In this document: positions 22,151 through 34,536 of the stretch, piece by piece | How positions within the stretch are numbered: position 1 is the stretch's first letter | How the letters are laid out: every line of letters begins with the position of its first letter | Source of the DNA: Epiperipatus broadwayi | Lineage: Eukaryota > Onychophora > Udeonychophora > Euonychophora > Peripatidae | Assembly: GCA_028023455.1 (NCBI GenBank) | Contig: JAQFVV010013296.1 | Coordinates: 1 to 64,000 of the forward strand | DNA length: 64,000 nt | Direction of reading: 5' to 3' | Made by a program: the position numbers and the translations under genes | Notes under the pieces: generated by a model | What the model saw: the letters and a program-made list of their open reading frames with translations, nothing else | Database searches by the model: none | Told to the model about the DNA's origin: nothing

Positions 22151-23362
22151 TTGCAAAAACAAGAAGTTAGGCTTAAAAGGATTATAGATTTATTGGAAGA
22201 CCCAATCAGGTTAGCTAAAAATATTTTTTCAGTCAGAATTAGGGAAGGTTATAAAATGCACGATGATGTACTTATGAAAAAATTAAGTAAGGGCGATGAG
22301 ACTTCATGGAGGGTTATAATTCCTAGTGTTTTAATCAATAAGCTTATTTATTATGTCCACTGTAGTTATGGTCATTATGGGGTACAAAAGATTGAGCCCA
22401 TCATTAGACAATTCTTTTGGTTCAACAAAATACATGAGGCCATTACAAATAAATTAAAAGAGTGTGACATATGTATTAGAACTAAATTTAGCAATAGATC
22501 CTATGTGGGTACTATACAGCCTATTTCACCTAATGGGCCCAATGAGTTGATAGCCATTGATTTCTATGGTCCTCTTCCACCCTTCAATAGACAAAAATTT
22601 ATTTTGGTCAAGTATGACCTGTTTACTAAATTTGTATCAGCCTATCCAGTCCTAAAGACAGATGCTAAAAGTGTAATTAAATGCCTGAAAAATTTTCATA
22701 TACCTTTAGTAGGAAAGCCAGCCACAATCCTTTCAGATCATGCAACCACATTTATATCTGACACATGGAAAAGATGGGGTCAGTGGAACAATATCAAACA
22801 AATTATGAGTTCCATCAGAAACCCCCAGTCCAATCCGTGTGAAAGGATTATGAGGGAATTGGAGAGATTGTTTAGAGTTTATGTTAATCAGGATCATAGA
22901 CAGTGGGTTCACAAGTTACTCCAGGTGGTACATTATATCAATACCACTATTAATGAATCCACTAAATATTCTCCTATCAGGCTCCATTATGGAATATCAG
23001 AATCTTTGCTTATCAAAACCCCATTGCCTACTATTGAAGAAAACATTGATTCAATCCATGATCAAACAGTAGCCCACATTAATATGAGAAAAATGGGTGG
23101 AAAATGCACTCAGCAGTTTAAGGTTGGTCCCCATTCTTTCAAAATAAATGATTATGTCATGATTAGAACCCCACATGTCAGTAACCCCCAGAAGAATTTG
23201 TTTAGGAAATTTCTTGAGTTGTATGAAGGGCCTTATCAAATAACTAAACAAGTAGGAGGGAATGCTTTCCTAGTATCCACCCCCCAAAGGAACAAGAGGT
23301 ACCTACAATGCCAGAAGTTTTATACCTTACCCCAAGAAAATATAAGTCTTTGTAAAATTTAG
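22151..23362 (+). CDS. E1 integrase (longest intact frame of the element)
   Basis: The frame has 403 codons. The N-terminal zinc-binding module has H70, H75, C105 and C108 (HCSYGHYG, CDIC). The catalytic triad is D137 (AIDFYG), D196 (LSDHATTF) and E231 (NPQSNPCERIMREL). By my count the second D and the E are 34 residues apart rather than the usual 35. The C-terminal GPY/F module reads LYEGPYQITKQVGGNAFLV (GPY at 360-362). The enzyme joins element cDNA to target DNA. This frame is open, but it would normally be translated as part of a pol polyprotein whose upstream parts are broken, so no product is expected. Confidence 0.85.
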   Translation: MQKQEVRLKRIIDLLEDPIRLAKNIFSVRIREGYKMHDDVLMKKLSKGDETSWRVIIPSVLINKLIYYVHCSYGHYGVQKIEPIIRQFFWFNKIHEAITNKLKECDICIRTKFSNRSYVGTIQPISPNGPNELIAIDFYGPLPPFNRQKFILVKYDLFTKFVSAYPVLKTDAKSVIKCLKNFHIPLVGKPATILSDHATTFISDTWKRWGQWNNIKQIMSSIRNPQSNPCERIMRELERLFRVYVNQDHRQWVHKLLQVVHYINTTINESTKYSPIRLHYGISESLLIKTPLPTIEENIDSIHDQTVAHINMRKMGGKCTQQFKVGPHSFKINDYVMIRTPHVSNPQKNLFRKFLELYEGPYQITKQVGGNAFLVSTPQRNKRYLQCQKFYTLPQENISLCKI

Positions 23363-23496
23363 TGTACTCAGCTACTTGTAAAATTTAGTGACAATACTTG
23401 TCAACTTAACCATTAATTGTTAACTTATAATAAAAAGAGTGTATATATTTTAATTATAATCATTGATATTTTTATATTATTATTTTTTTCTCCCAA

Positions 23497-23508
23497 CTGT
23501 GGGGAATT
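23497..23508 (+). promoter_or_regulatory. Polypurine tract of E1
   Basis: CTGTGGGGAATT lies directly before the 3' LTR start. The purine run GGGGAA is short, but its position is right for plus-strand priming. Confidence 0.5.
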
Positions 23509-24441
23509 TGTGCATATGTGGAACTTCACTTGGTGCCAAAAAGTGCTGAAGTCGATATTAGCTTAACTTTTTATTTCTGGTTTTCTAATTAAAAAAAAAT
23601 TAATGATAAAAATAGAAGTTAATTAGTTAAAGAATAGTATAGGATAATATTGTGTAATATCATAATTATTGGGTATTTATAGAATTAAGTGTAAATATTT
23701 CAATGATTGTATATTTCAATAGTAGCATGTAGTAATTAGTTTAATGAGAGATATAGAATTAGTAAGTTTATTTGAAGGAAATATCAGGGATAGTTGTGAA
23801 TTGATAAATAATATTAAATGTATTTTAAAGTAACTATTGGTTTAATTCATTTAGTGTCTAAATTATAATAAACAGATATTGTGGATAGACTGAAATAAAT
23901 AATATTAAATTAGTTTTAAAAATAATCTGTAAATTTTATTTAAAGTAGTGTAATAATGTTTAAAAGGTTTAATTTAGACTGGCCATTAAATTATAAAGTT
24001 ATTTTGAATTTAGTGTTTAATAGTATTTTATTTTCATAGTTTTAAAATAAGTTATAATTAGCTAGTAGGGTCATTTATGTGTGGAAGTATGTATGCATGT
24101 AGGGAAAGACACATGACTATAGTAATAAATAAGTTTAATTGTAATATTGATTCAAAACCAATAAATGAATGAAATTTAAAACTAAATGTTTAAAAGTTTT
24201 GATAAATAAAACTAGTGCTAATTCTTATATTTGTTTCATTTAAAATTTATTTTAAAGTACTGCATAAAATAGTTACTAATTGATTTTATTTAGAAACCGT
24301 TAATAATCACTTGATTTTCAGAAAATTAAATCAATTTATATCAGCAATCAATTTCAGCTGATCTGTCAGAAGTGTTAGATATCAAACTTGATTGGTTTTA
24401 AAAAGGGGTTTGATGAGTGGGCAGAGTAATAAAATTATAGA

Positions 24442-24450
24442 TATAAATAG
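24442..24450 (+). promoter_or_regulatory. TATA box in E1 LTR
   Basis: TATAAATAG stands in a locally GC-richer stretch (GGGCAGAG before, GCGTTGAAG after), with a likely start about 30 bp downstream. It fits the Pol II promoter of an LTR. Confidence 0.4.
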
Positions 24451-27400
24451 GCGTTGAAGAATACTTGTGTTTGTTCTTGTGTGGCTAGTTATAAATTTCT
24501 CTTTAAAATAAAAAAAAAAAGTTGTAAATTTTTTTTTAAAAGTTATTATTTTGTTTAAAAAAAATATAGTATATTTAAATAAAATATTTTAAATTGTTCT
24601 ATAATCATGAAAAGTGGGTAAACTAACAGGTAATATTTTCTGATATCAACTCTCAATCAAAATTTTGAAACCGTAGTAACAAAATGTTTATAAGTTATAT
24701 ATCTCTTATCTTAAATGTGTACTGCATATCATTTATCTATTGGAAACCTAAATTAAAATTATTAATATTTACATGGCTACATTACTTTGTTGTACTGAAT
24801 TATTTTATTAGCTGGAGAATACTCATTATTATTTAATTAAATAAAACATAAGCCAGAACTAAAAGACATTATAGTGAACTATATTATAGTTTAAAAATGT
24901 GTCAATCTCCTTGTATAAAAATTTATTTAAAGCTCTCATTAAGTCTGACTTTTATTCCTGAAACTTTATATTGACTTTAAAATATTTTCATGTTTTAAAT
25001 AATGCTTATTTCTAAAATAAATTTAGAAGAAAGAAATGCACTGTGCTAAACCCAGGAAGAATAAATTGTATCTGCACAAGCATTAGTATAATTTTATTGT
25101 TTTTGCCTAATGTTCAACTGCAAGATACTGAATACAAGATATTAGTTATCTCATTCCAAAAACGGTTGGACAAAATATTATAAAATGCCATTAATTAAGG
25201 ATGAATTTTCAAATAATAATGTATCTTAAAAGTTTGTTGTTTATACCTTGATCTGAAATGAAAGTGGTTTATTTTAGCTAATTGAAAAACAGATGAAAAT
25301 ATGAACTTTAAAAAAAAAATCATGTCTTATGCTAAGCAATGGGAAGTGAAAGTTATTTGGAAATAAAAATTTCAAAATGCTATATGAGAAATAGTTTAAA
25401 AGTTATTTATTTATAAAAAAAGAAGCAATGCATTCTTTAAAAAAAAAAAACGGAATTAAAAATCAGAAAGCAATATTATTATGAATTTAAACCTAGGATG
25501 CTATAAAATATTATCAGCTGAAGAATTTGTTTTGTTTTTTTTTTGTTTTTTAATGCTGGCCTATATTATTATTTTAATGTTTTAATATTTAGTATATCTT
25601 TAAAGGAAAGAATTAATATGTCTTTGAAGAACTATTTAAAACATATTTCATTTTTATTAACATTCATTGCCATGCTTATGAAAATTTTGATTAGAGCTTC
25701 AAATACCATCAAATAAAGTTATTCTCAACAAATTATCTAGAATGGAAAGCCAGTATGAAGCTGAAATTATGAACTTGAGTTACTGTATTATTATTATTTT
25801 TTTATTATTATTATTGTCTGTATTTTATTGGTTTAAAAAAAAATATATAAGGAAACCAGAAAAATATTTATGCTATATAATTTGTTTTAAAATATGTATA
25901 ACATTATTGGCATAAATATAACAGGTAAACTAATGTAACAATTTTAATTTTTAATGGGTTATGGAATAAGTAGATTGATATTGTGCTATTCACAGGTAGA
26001 TTATATGCTGGTATTTATATTTATTAAGTGTATTACAAATTAAGTTTATTTGATTTCATTCATAGATTTAAATATCACAGTCTTATCTTACTATATGGGG
26101 AAGTGTCACTCAGTTTTATTTTAAACCAGCCAAAGAAGTTTATCAGAGAGTTTCCATTCAGTTGTTTTATGAATACTATATTAACTGCAAATTTTTTTTT
26201 ATATGCATTGAGAATTAATATTCTCACATTTAACTTGGAATCTTTTAAAAGTCCACACTAGTCACTATATTTAGTATTGAGTATTTTATTATGTGTGCAT
26301 TGCCTAGAATTTTATATGCATTAATTTTTTTAAAAGTATTTCTTATAATAGTCATTTTGACAGTTTTGCTTTGTTGGCTTTTGCATTAGATATACATGTC
26401 ATTATTTTAAATTTCTTAGAAATAACTTAGTTAATTCAGGTGAAGTATATATCTTGTCATTAATTGGTATTTGTTAGCCTCATAGAGTTAGGCTTAGTTA
26501 ATAATTTTGAGTATGCTTTATGGAGTAGACAAGGTCCTCCATCCTTATTATATTGTATTTCCATGAATTGATAGTGCCTGTGCCCATAGTGGGTTATTGT
26601 ATGTCTTATAGTTGTATTTTTCTAGTGATGATTATCACATTTATTAGCATTGGAATCCCATGAGAGAGGACCATGCTTTCCTGGTGCATTTTTCCTGTTC
26701 TTGATGCACTGTAGACAATGTCCAGGCATCATGTTTTCTGCCTCAGAGTTAGACATATTTGAAAGGCATCACATTTTTTTCCAGCTCTGAGGAGCCTATA
26801 TGTTCTTATATTTTTTCCTATCATTCATGATGACTTAATGCTAGTTCCACTACAGTAGGTGATGTTGCATTTGTTTTTAGATTGTGATGATTGGATATGC
26901 TTGTTTGAGGAACTTTGTTCTTCAGGTAGTAGTAGCTATTTTAAGGCTCATAGGTATATCAGTGTTTGAATTAGGTTGCTATGATAGTTTTATCATGTAC
27001 AAGCCAACCAACAATAATCTATGTTTATTTTTAAGTATGTTAAATTATGCATATGGTATAAGAGGCAATTCACACATACTAAATTTAATATATCATCCAT
27101 ATTCTCACCGCTGGATTTGTGGGTTTTTAGGTCTTTGATTTTAACACACACTCAGGGTAGTATTTTGTGTGGATGGGATTTATGTTAAAAGTGTATGAAT
27201 GGCCTCTGATGGGTGAGTGACCCATGTATCTAAATTGATTTAAGGTTAGCTAAAAGATTTGCTTAATCATATCACTAGCTGTAATATTAGTACTGTCAGT
27301 ATAACTGATGATAATATTTTAAATATATGCTAAATATGCTTATTCCAACTTAGCATTTGTTAAGCTCAGGATTATAATTTTAAGCTTCTTATGTGTTATT

Positions 27401-28499
27401 CTGATTGTTAGATAACACTACCATATTGTTAATATAATAATAATTATAATAAAGAAATAGAATTGTTAAGTATTAGACTTAGTTTATTTTAAATTTAAGT
27501 TTTAAAAGATTTGAAATCTCTGATTGTTTTAAAAGAGATTAGAATTTGGTATTAAATAGCCTTTGCTTGCTATTATAGATACTCTTTATTTAGTAATTTA
27601 TTTATTAAAACAACCTATTTAAAAGAATCTAGGATAGGTATTCAGTCATTAAAGCTAAAGAAATTGTTCATATTATCTTTATTTTGTAAATAAAATTTTA
27701 AACAAAATCAAAATATTTTGTAAATAAAAGTTTCCAGCGCCATGTTGGCAATGCTTGTGGTAAAATTGATTGTAAATATTTTCTTTTCATTGTTTTAAAT
27801 AATAAACCATGTTATCATTATTTTAAAAGTTTTGTTTCTGTTTTCTTTACTTTATATGAAAATATTATTGTCTTGAGTTTCACAGTTCATAAAAATTTTC
27901 AATTCAGAAGTTCACAGACATATGATCAAGTTTATAAAATATATTTGATACTAGTTTGAAGCATAAAACCATGTCAATTTAAGTGATTCTCAGATTGAAT
28001 TATAGTAACAGATGATTACATAATATCAGATACTTAATTAAATGCACATCTATAGTTGATTTTGAATTATCATTATATCTCCTTGGACTAAAAATATGCA
28101 ATATAAAAATGTAGAAAATTAATGCCTCAGAAGAGTATTTATTATTATTTTTAAATCTTTAGTAGACAACTTAACATAATCTTTTATTTTGCACAAAATT
28201 TTTTTAAAAACCCTGAGATTGTTTGCTCTTGTTGCCTTATTAGTTTTACATTTAATGTGATAATCCTTCCAATCAAAGTATCATTTATTCTTATTCAGAG
28301 TGTGATTTGATGATAGGCCGATTTCAATAACTATTAGCTAATGATTTTAAAATTTATCTTTGTATTGCATACTGGTAAATCATTAACATGCCATGATAGT
28401 TATAATTGTCTTAGTATTGTATTTGGTCTCTATCTGATCATACATCTCTGGATCATCATGTCTTTCTTTAAATTTATTGTAATCCCACTGAGCCGAGTC

Positions 28500-28858
28500 G
28501 TCAAGAGTCTCTTCTTCACTTCTCTCTATTCACTTTCTTCATCTTCTCTCTCATCATCATCTCTCTTCTCTTTATCTTCTCTCTTCATCATCTCATCTCT
28601 TTCTCTCTTTTCTTCTCTACTTCATCTCCCTCTTCTACTACTTCTCTCTTCTACTACTACTCATCATCTCTGTTCATTCTATCTCTTTCTCATAATCATC
28701 ATCATTTCTTCTCCCATTTGTTTTTTCTCATCCTCATCATTTCTCTCCTCTACTTTTTCTTCATTGTCATTTCCTTTTCTTCATCTCTCTCTTTTCTCAT
28801 TCCATTCTTTTTCTTCCATCCATTTCATTTTTTAACCCCCCTTTTATCTTCTCTCTCT
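28500..28858 (+). repeat. Long polypyrimidine (CTT/CTC-rich) tract near LTR end
   Basis: About 360 bp are almost pure C and T on the plus strand. A shorter version is present near the end of the 5' LTR (17245-17330), so it is part of the LTR and has expanded or contracted. The open frame through it is a by-product of low complexity. Confidence 0.75.
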
Positions 28859-28897
28859 ATCTTTGAAAAGTTACAATATAGATATTATATATATATA

Positions 28898-29057
28898 TAA
28901 CAAAAATAATAAATATAATGATAATTAACTATTATATACAGTTTTTCAATCTAAAGAAGTACTTTTGGTTAATTCCTTAACCTGCCAACACTTCTACAGA
29001 TTGAAAGATTGTATATAATAGTTAATTACCATTATATTTATTATTTTTATTGTTATT
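28898..29057. repeat. Imperfect palindrome, arms of about 60 bp
   Basis: The left arm (about 28900-28960) and right arm (about 28989-29057) are reverse complements around a ~30-bp spacer (for example TAATTAACTATTATATA against its complement). It is a MITE-like or cruciform-forming unit just outside E1, flanked by (AT)n. Confidence 0.6.
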
Positions 29058-29110
29058 ATGATAGTTTTTTAATTAACACACATTTTATTTGTATTATATA
29101 TATATATAAT

Positions 29111-29620
29111 TTTAACCACTAATACTGTACTGTTGGATGGTCTTTCTGAGTTTAATCCAGTTTCTCTGATTCATAATCTCTCTTCTCCACATTACATTTA
29201 AAAAGCTTTTTATTTCATCCATCCATATTGCATGTGAATTTTTCTAACTCTTCTATAATTTCTTGAAATCAAATTTAATATTTCATCTATCTTTCTACAA
29301 TCAATTCTTATAGAAACATATCCAACCCACTAATTTCATTTGTCTCTCAATTGTTTAAATGATATCAAATATATTTGTTTGTTCTCTCACCCCAATATTT
29401 CACGTTTGACCCCTTATTGTTATTTTATTGAATGATCCAAAGTCTCTACATTGCTCTTCTATCAAGTGTCAAACATCAGATCCATATTTAATAATTATCA
29501 AATTTTATCTATTACAAATTTTTAATTTCAAACACATAAAAATATTTCTTTTTATTATTATGTCTACAAAGCATTCCATTTACACTTAATTCAATAATTC
29601 TTTTTTTTTTAATGTGACAA
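29111..29620. other. AT-rich spacer, nothing recognised
   Basis: No coding or repeat signal is seen. Confidence 0.4.
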
Positions 29621-29693
29621 AGCGTCAGCTAGGAAATAAACCCCGGGACAACTGCTTGTAAGGCTACTGTGCTAACCACTCGGCCACCAACGC
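29621..29693 (-). pseudogene. tRNA-Gly-derived unit, second copy
   Basis: On the minus strand it starts GCGTTGG and has a perfect A box (TGGCCGAGTGG). The anticodon loop CTTACAA (UAC) sits on a stem with an A-A mismatch. The T arm is decayed (GGTTTATTTCC). The flanks AGTCAA and TTTGTCA parallel those of the copy at 2403-2474. It is related to that copy and is better read as a tRNA-derived repeat than as a tRNA gene. Confidence 0.6.
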
Positions 29694-30020
29694 TTGACTT
29701 CAATAATTATTTTCATCCATTACATTTACATTTATATTAATAATCTGATCAAAGGCTTTATTTTCTTCTTGTGAGAAAATCCATTGAGCATTACTTAAAC
29801 TTTTTAATATTTATCTTTAGTTGCACTTTGTTATATTTATTTGATAATTTTTGCAATATTTCCTTAAGTTCCAAACCATTATTCACAAAAAAACAACCAC
29901 ACCATCTGCAAAATTTAGATTTAAATAATCTCCATGTATTTTTATTCCATTAGATTCCCATTTTAATTCCCAAAATACTTTTTATAATTGTTAATTAGAG
30001 AAGATATAAATTAGTATTAA
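29694..30020. other. AT-rich spacer
   Basis: No coding or repeat signal is seen. The 60-codon open frame at 29771 has no protein character. Confidence 0.4.
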
Positions 30021-30425
30021 AGTTTATTGGCTTAACGTTTTCGAGGATCCATGCCTCATATACATAGCCTTCATAAAATGTATAATAAAATATATGCAAA
30101 TACAAATATTCAAATAAGCTAGTATTACATAGCCCATTTCTTCGAGATCTCGAAGCAAGTGTCTTTTCTATTAATGGAATTGATGTTTCTATTGATGTAA
30201 AATGCCTTCTTTATTTTTCTTTTGTGATCATTTGATTCTGAGCACAATATTATGGGATTGGCAGGTGTGAAGTTGTTTGTGTCCAGATTGTTTAGCATGC
30301 TCCAAAAATACAGAGGATGTGTTGCTGTTCTTTTGAGCTTTGTTAAATGTGTAAAGATGTTGGCCAGTCTAGTATTGATTGTAGCTTTTATTTCACCATA
30401 ATATATAGGATGACATCTGACCTGT
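30021..30425 (-). pseudogene. Penelope-like element 3: GIY-YIG 3' fragment
   Basis: Minus-strand translation gives a nearly uninterrupted GIY-YIG domain: IYYGEIKATINTRLANIFTH, then ANPIILCSESNDHKRKIKKA and FYINRNINSINRKDTCFEIS, ending KKWAM and stop. The arrangement (YYGE-T-like core, R, then RKIKxAFYI) is that of PLE endonucleases. The downstream segment (GAGGCATGGATCCTCGAAAA, AATAAA) resembles PLE 3' tails. The RT part is absent: at about 30425 the sequence switches to an RTE-type LINE. Confidence 0.7.
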
Positions 30426-31640
30426 AAAGCTACTATGAAATTTTTTGGAGATATGGAATTATTTTGTCATACATTCTTATAAATGTTTATCTTCTTATTG
30501 TCACCATTTAATTTAATCATTACTGTTACATTATAATCTAAAAATTCAAAACAAAATGAAAATTCATATTCATGGGTTCTTTCTATAACTAAATTCAAAT
30601 TGTTTTTTTTAGCTTGTTATAAATGAATTAATAAAAGGATGATAGGTCTGTAATTTTTAATCTTTTTTTAATTTTTCTTACATATCAATAATACTATTGA
30701 ATTCTTCCAATCATCTAATACATGTTTATTATTTAGACATTTGATATATAGTTTTGACATTTCTTTATCCCTCTTTATAAAGATATCAATAATAATTTCA
30801 TCACTTCTTGAAGCTTTTCCCTTTTTTATAAACTTAATTGCATATCTCATGTTTTCATTTAAAATGCTTCTTGTTCTCTATTACTATATAATTCTTTATA
30901 GACTCTTCTATACATTTCATTATGTCATGCCTCTTTTTTAGTAATAGTTCTATTTTTCTTCTTATTGCTAATTTCTTTTTCACAATACCAAGATGCTCTT
31001 TAAACTTTTGTTTTCTACTTTCTTTGAAAAATCATAATTATTTTATTATTATTAATTCTTTTTCATACCACTTTAGAAAACTCCTGGATCATTTTTAATA
31101 TTTCCATATTCCTTCCTTTCTTTCTTTATTTTCTTGTTACAATTGGAAATTTACTGGTAAATTGTTGTTTTTTGTACTTGCAATTCTTATTAAAGTATTG
31201 GCTATCTTCTTATTAATCTGTTAAATTTAAACTATTTTCAAAATCTGTCAATATTCTAAATTGATTAGTAAGTTCTAGTTAAATTCACTGGAATGTTCTG
31301 AAGATTAGGAATATCAATTGTTAATGCAATCTTTTTAAATAGTTTTCATCTCATTGATTTTGCATTAACATGTATCTTGGATCTCACTAAACATTGATCA
31401 TTTTCTGTGTTACTGAATCTAATAAAAACATTACAATAGTTGAAATGCCTATTTTCTGCTAGGCAAAATAAAATTTAATTCTGCAATACCTTCATTTCGA
31501 TATTTCTATTTCCATTTGAAGAAAGAATTAATAACATACAATTTTTCATTCTTTTAATTGCCACAAGCCTGTTTTCTCTCTCATTTCTATTAACATAGTC
31601 AAATTTAGCCACAGATGTCATCTTTTAATTTTTTTAAAAT
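30426..31640 (-). pseudogene. RTE-type LINE relic (endonuclease and RT)
   Basis: Reading from 31640 down, decayed pieces in shifting frames match RTE-clade ORF2. The endonuclease part has NRNERENRLV, LYVINSFFKW and NDQCLVRSKIHVNAK (the SDHRLVR region). The RT part has AIKFIKKGKASRSDEIIID, DWKNSIVLLICKK, KNYRPI, a motif-A region ERTHEYEFSFCFEFLDYN that has lost its catalytic part, and ISPKNFIVAL (motif B). Stops and small deletions are frequent, so it is an old insertion. Only the 60-codon stretch at 30668-30850 is still open. Confidence 0.7.
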
Positions 31641-32371
31641 TATAGTATTAATGTACCTATGGCAAATGTAAAATGTTATTTGTGGGATAAAAAGTACTGT
31701 CTATGTACATATGCAAATCCTCTACTTCATCACAATGACAAATTATTGAGACATAAGCCTAAATTATCAACATTTAATTTCTTCATTAATTTGAATAATT
31801 AATCTTGCCACTGCCTCATATACCATCAATCTCAATCTGTTTTTTCACTTTTTATTCATTAGTAATCCTATCCATTTGCAACGTCAATATGTTCACTTTT
31901 CAAATCAATTGTCTTTTATATTTTCTTTTAACTTCAGTGTCCAACAATGTGTTCCATTTAATGTTACACAATTATTTTTCGAATTCATGTAATCTTTTAT
32001 TTGAAAGTGATCATCTCTTGAATAAAGAGATTCATATTCACAATCTATCTTTAATTGCTAATTGTTTTCTTAGCTAATAACTATATAGCCTCCAAATAAT
32101 GACTATAATTTTGTCTGATTTGTAAATATCTGATTAAAATAAATCATTCATATATACATGAGTCCTGCCTTCAAAAAATCTCAACTTATGTTTAAACTAA
32201 GTTTAGGCAATTGAGATGAAAGAACATGTTTCCTAGTCATAAACTCAAATGTAAAATCCTGTTAACTAACCACATTGACTGATACATATTGATTAATGGG
32301 TGATTCATGTTTCAGGCTATATGATAATCATATAGTAACAACAACTGCTAATGATAAGAATATATATATAT
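31641..32371. other. AT-rich spacer, possibly older LINE sequence
   Basis: No convincing coding match is seen. The 90-codon open frame at 31805 on the plus strand is not protein-like. It ends in (AT)n before 32372. Confidence 0.35.
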
Positions 32372-34535
32372 TGTAATGGACACATACGTACATTACATTG
32401 TTTTTTTTATTAGTAAACATGAAAAGAATAAAAGTTGCAAATTAAACTTCCTTTTTAAGAATTAAAAATTGAAAATTAAAATTCTATACTAAACTCACAT
32501 ATATAAAATCGCACAGATAAAAAAAGTTATTAAAATAAAACTTTATTAAAAATAGAAAAGGTATTTAAAAAAACAAAAAAAAATTTAAAAAGATTTGGAG
32601 ATAAAAATTAATCTTTAAGTTTGAAAACAAATTAATTGGTGTTATTGAAAAATGGAAATGATTGTTTTAATTAGTTAAATGTAAACTAGCCTTGGGCATT
32701 TAAATGTATAAACAACGGTCAGATAGAAAAACAATAGAAACTTTTAGCAAATGAAAGAAATCCATTGGGAAATCACCATCATGATGTAATGTTGAGTTAA
32801 TCCACAAAATTATTATAACAGGAAAGGTTTGAAAATAAAAGAATTAATTAGTTATTATGACGTGACTATATGTGTTAGTGCGGAGTTGAAGGAGAAGGGA
32901 TTGAAAAGACACACTCTTCAATCCCTTCAGTTTAGTTAAAAAAACAAACAAATGACATCGTTTTTTCTACATTAAGGACCAACTAAACTAAAAGAACTCT
33001 GGATAAATAAAAAAAAACAATGGCTAACTCAACCAATCTCTTTAGGACAGCATGGGAATTCATGTTCAAACGGCAAGCATTGGATAAAAAATGAACTGTT
33101 TAAAACCGTAAGAACTTTATAATTAATGAACATTAAATTAAAAACTTTCAGTATTCAATCTATAAGAAATAGAATCCTATCTGACCAACGTTATTTATTA
33201 ATTAGTTATAATTTTATTTAATGTATTTCTTTTGTAAAACCATTTCCATATATTTATTTATTTGTTCTTTAAGTTTTTATTATGATTTCCGTTTTTTGGT
33301 AAATTAAACTATATAAATATTAAACTTAAGTCGGGCATAAATGGCTATATAGATTTGTAAAGTTATATTAGGGGAGGGTAATCTTAGGTTGTTTCATAGT
33401 TGAATTGGGTCAATGGATTGGATATATTGGTGTAATTAGATGTATTACAAGATTCGCTACGGGCAGAATTGCTATTATACGCCGCACACTTCCGTTTTCC
33501 TATAGAAGGGATTATAAGATGTAGAACACTGTTCCTTTTGATGGAGTTTTTTTTTATTGCTCTTTTTGTCATATAGATGTAGTATTCCTATCTGATGAGA
33601 GGCAATTTCTTTTCTTAACCTTTTGTGCTGCCGTATTTTGTGTTACATTGAATGCATCAATATATCAGATGAATTGACGTTAGTTGACTGCGAACTTTTA
33701 GCCTAAGGTTAAATAAGGATAGAATATTTTCTTTACAATGCAAATCTATATAGTCCATTCATACTCGAGACTAAATAAAATTGCATTAAGTTTAAGTTGG
33801 GTATAGACGCTTGTATGGGTTCGTTACCGGTTAATTATGTTTTCGGTTTTCATATGTGATCAAAATATATAGACATTCGGTAAATACTGATACCTTACGG
33901 TGAGTATCTAAGATGTATTTATTCGGATGTCTTTTAAGTTAATGGTGTTAATGCAGTGTCTTATGATGAACACCATTGGGTTTCTTGTATTCCCTATGCA
34001 ATTGACGGTATCAATGATTTTGTATTTTGATCATTTATGTTTACTTTGAAATGTTTTTAACTGTGTAATCTATGTAACCGATCTATACTCAACATTATAA
34101 AACAAACTTTCATAAATCCATCTGTGCGAACTTAATTAAAATGTAAACTTATAATATTAAAAAAATTAAAATGTAAATTTAAATTATAAAATCAAATTAA
34201 AATCTAAAATAAACATACTAAAATAATAATCTTAAATTTTATATATATATGTGCGTAAATAAATGTTTGTATGTTAATTACTGGCAGTGGCTTATTTTAT
34301 TCTTTTTTAAAATCATTCTTAGATAAGAATTTTTTTATGAATATAAATCTCTGCTATTCCAATGAGCTAGTGACTTGGGCTAATGACCGGATATCAAAAT
34401 ATATTTATTAAAATAAAAATAAAAATTTTTTTTTCACCTACGTATCTGCTTACTTTATAAATTTTTCTAGGTTCAAATGCCTAGATGGCGCCCTGTGGTT
34501 CAGATTACGTTAATGCACTTTCTCCGGATCATACA
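32372..34535 (+). repeat. E3 LTR, plus-oriented copy
   Basis: It begins TGTAATGGACAC and ends GGATCATACA, so it has TG...CA ends. It is about 2.16 kb and pairs with 34537-36674 as an inverted repeat. Confidence 0.75.
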
Positions 34536-34536
34536 A

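Larger units (their letters stand above)
16851..28875 (+). mobile_element. Ty3/gypsy LTR retrotransposon E1 with giant 3' LTR
   Basis: The LTR start at 16851 (TGTACATATG) is repeated at 23509 (TGTGCATATG), and the two match for about 330 bp. The LTR end GGTTACA at 17347 is matched by AGTTACA at 28875, preceded in both by the same CT-rich sequence. ATAT flanks both outer ends (16847-16850 and 28876-28879), a 4-bp target duplication typical of the class. Order inside is PBS, gag, protease, RT, RNase H, integrase, PPT, which is Ty3/gypsy order, with no env. All frames are disrupted, so this is a dead copy. Confidence 0.85.
23509..28875 (+). repeat. 3' LTR of E1, about 5.4 kb
   Basis: The first ~330 bp match the 5' LTR and the last ~400 bp match its end. 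The 4.6 kb between is non-coding and AT-rich. With the TATA box at 24442 as promoter, U3 would be about 0.95 kb and R-U5 about 4.4 kb. A later insertion inside a shorter LTR is possible, but no nested element ends were found, and E2 independently has LTRs of about 4.3-4.4 kb. Short open frames inside (26028, 26884, 28341) show no protein character. Confidence 0.65.

Noticed and set aside
23363-23496. An env gene between integrase and the 3' LTR of E1
   Set aside because: Only about 130 bp separate the integrase stop from the polypurine tract, and no open frame is present.
26884-27138. 84-codon frame inside the E1 3' LTR as a possible host or element gene
   Set aside because: No motif, homologue or neighbour supports it. 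AT-rich sequence of this length gives such frames by chance.
28341-28835. Long plus-strand open frame of 164 codons (Ser/Leu/Phe-rich)
   Set aside because: It runs through the polypyrimidine tract of the E1 LTR; its length is a by-product of low complexity.
30030-30085. Hammerhead ribozyme in the PLE 3 tail (GAGGCATGGATCCTC then GAAAAC)
   Set aside because: The stem and GAAA are present, but the CUGANGA box cannot be placed at the correct distance. At best it is a decayed relic.
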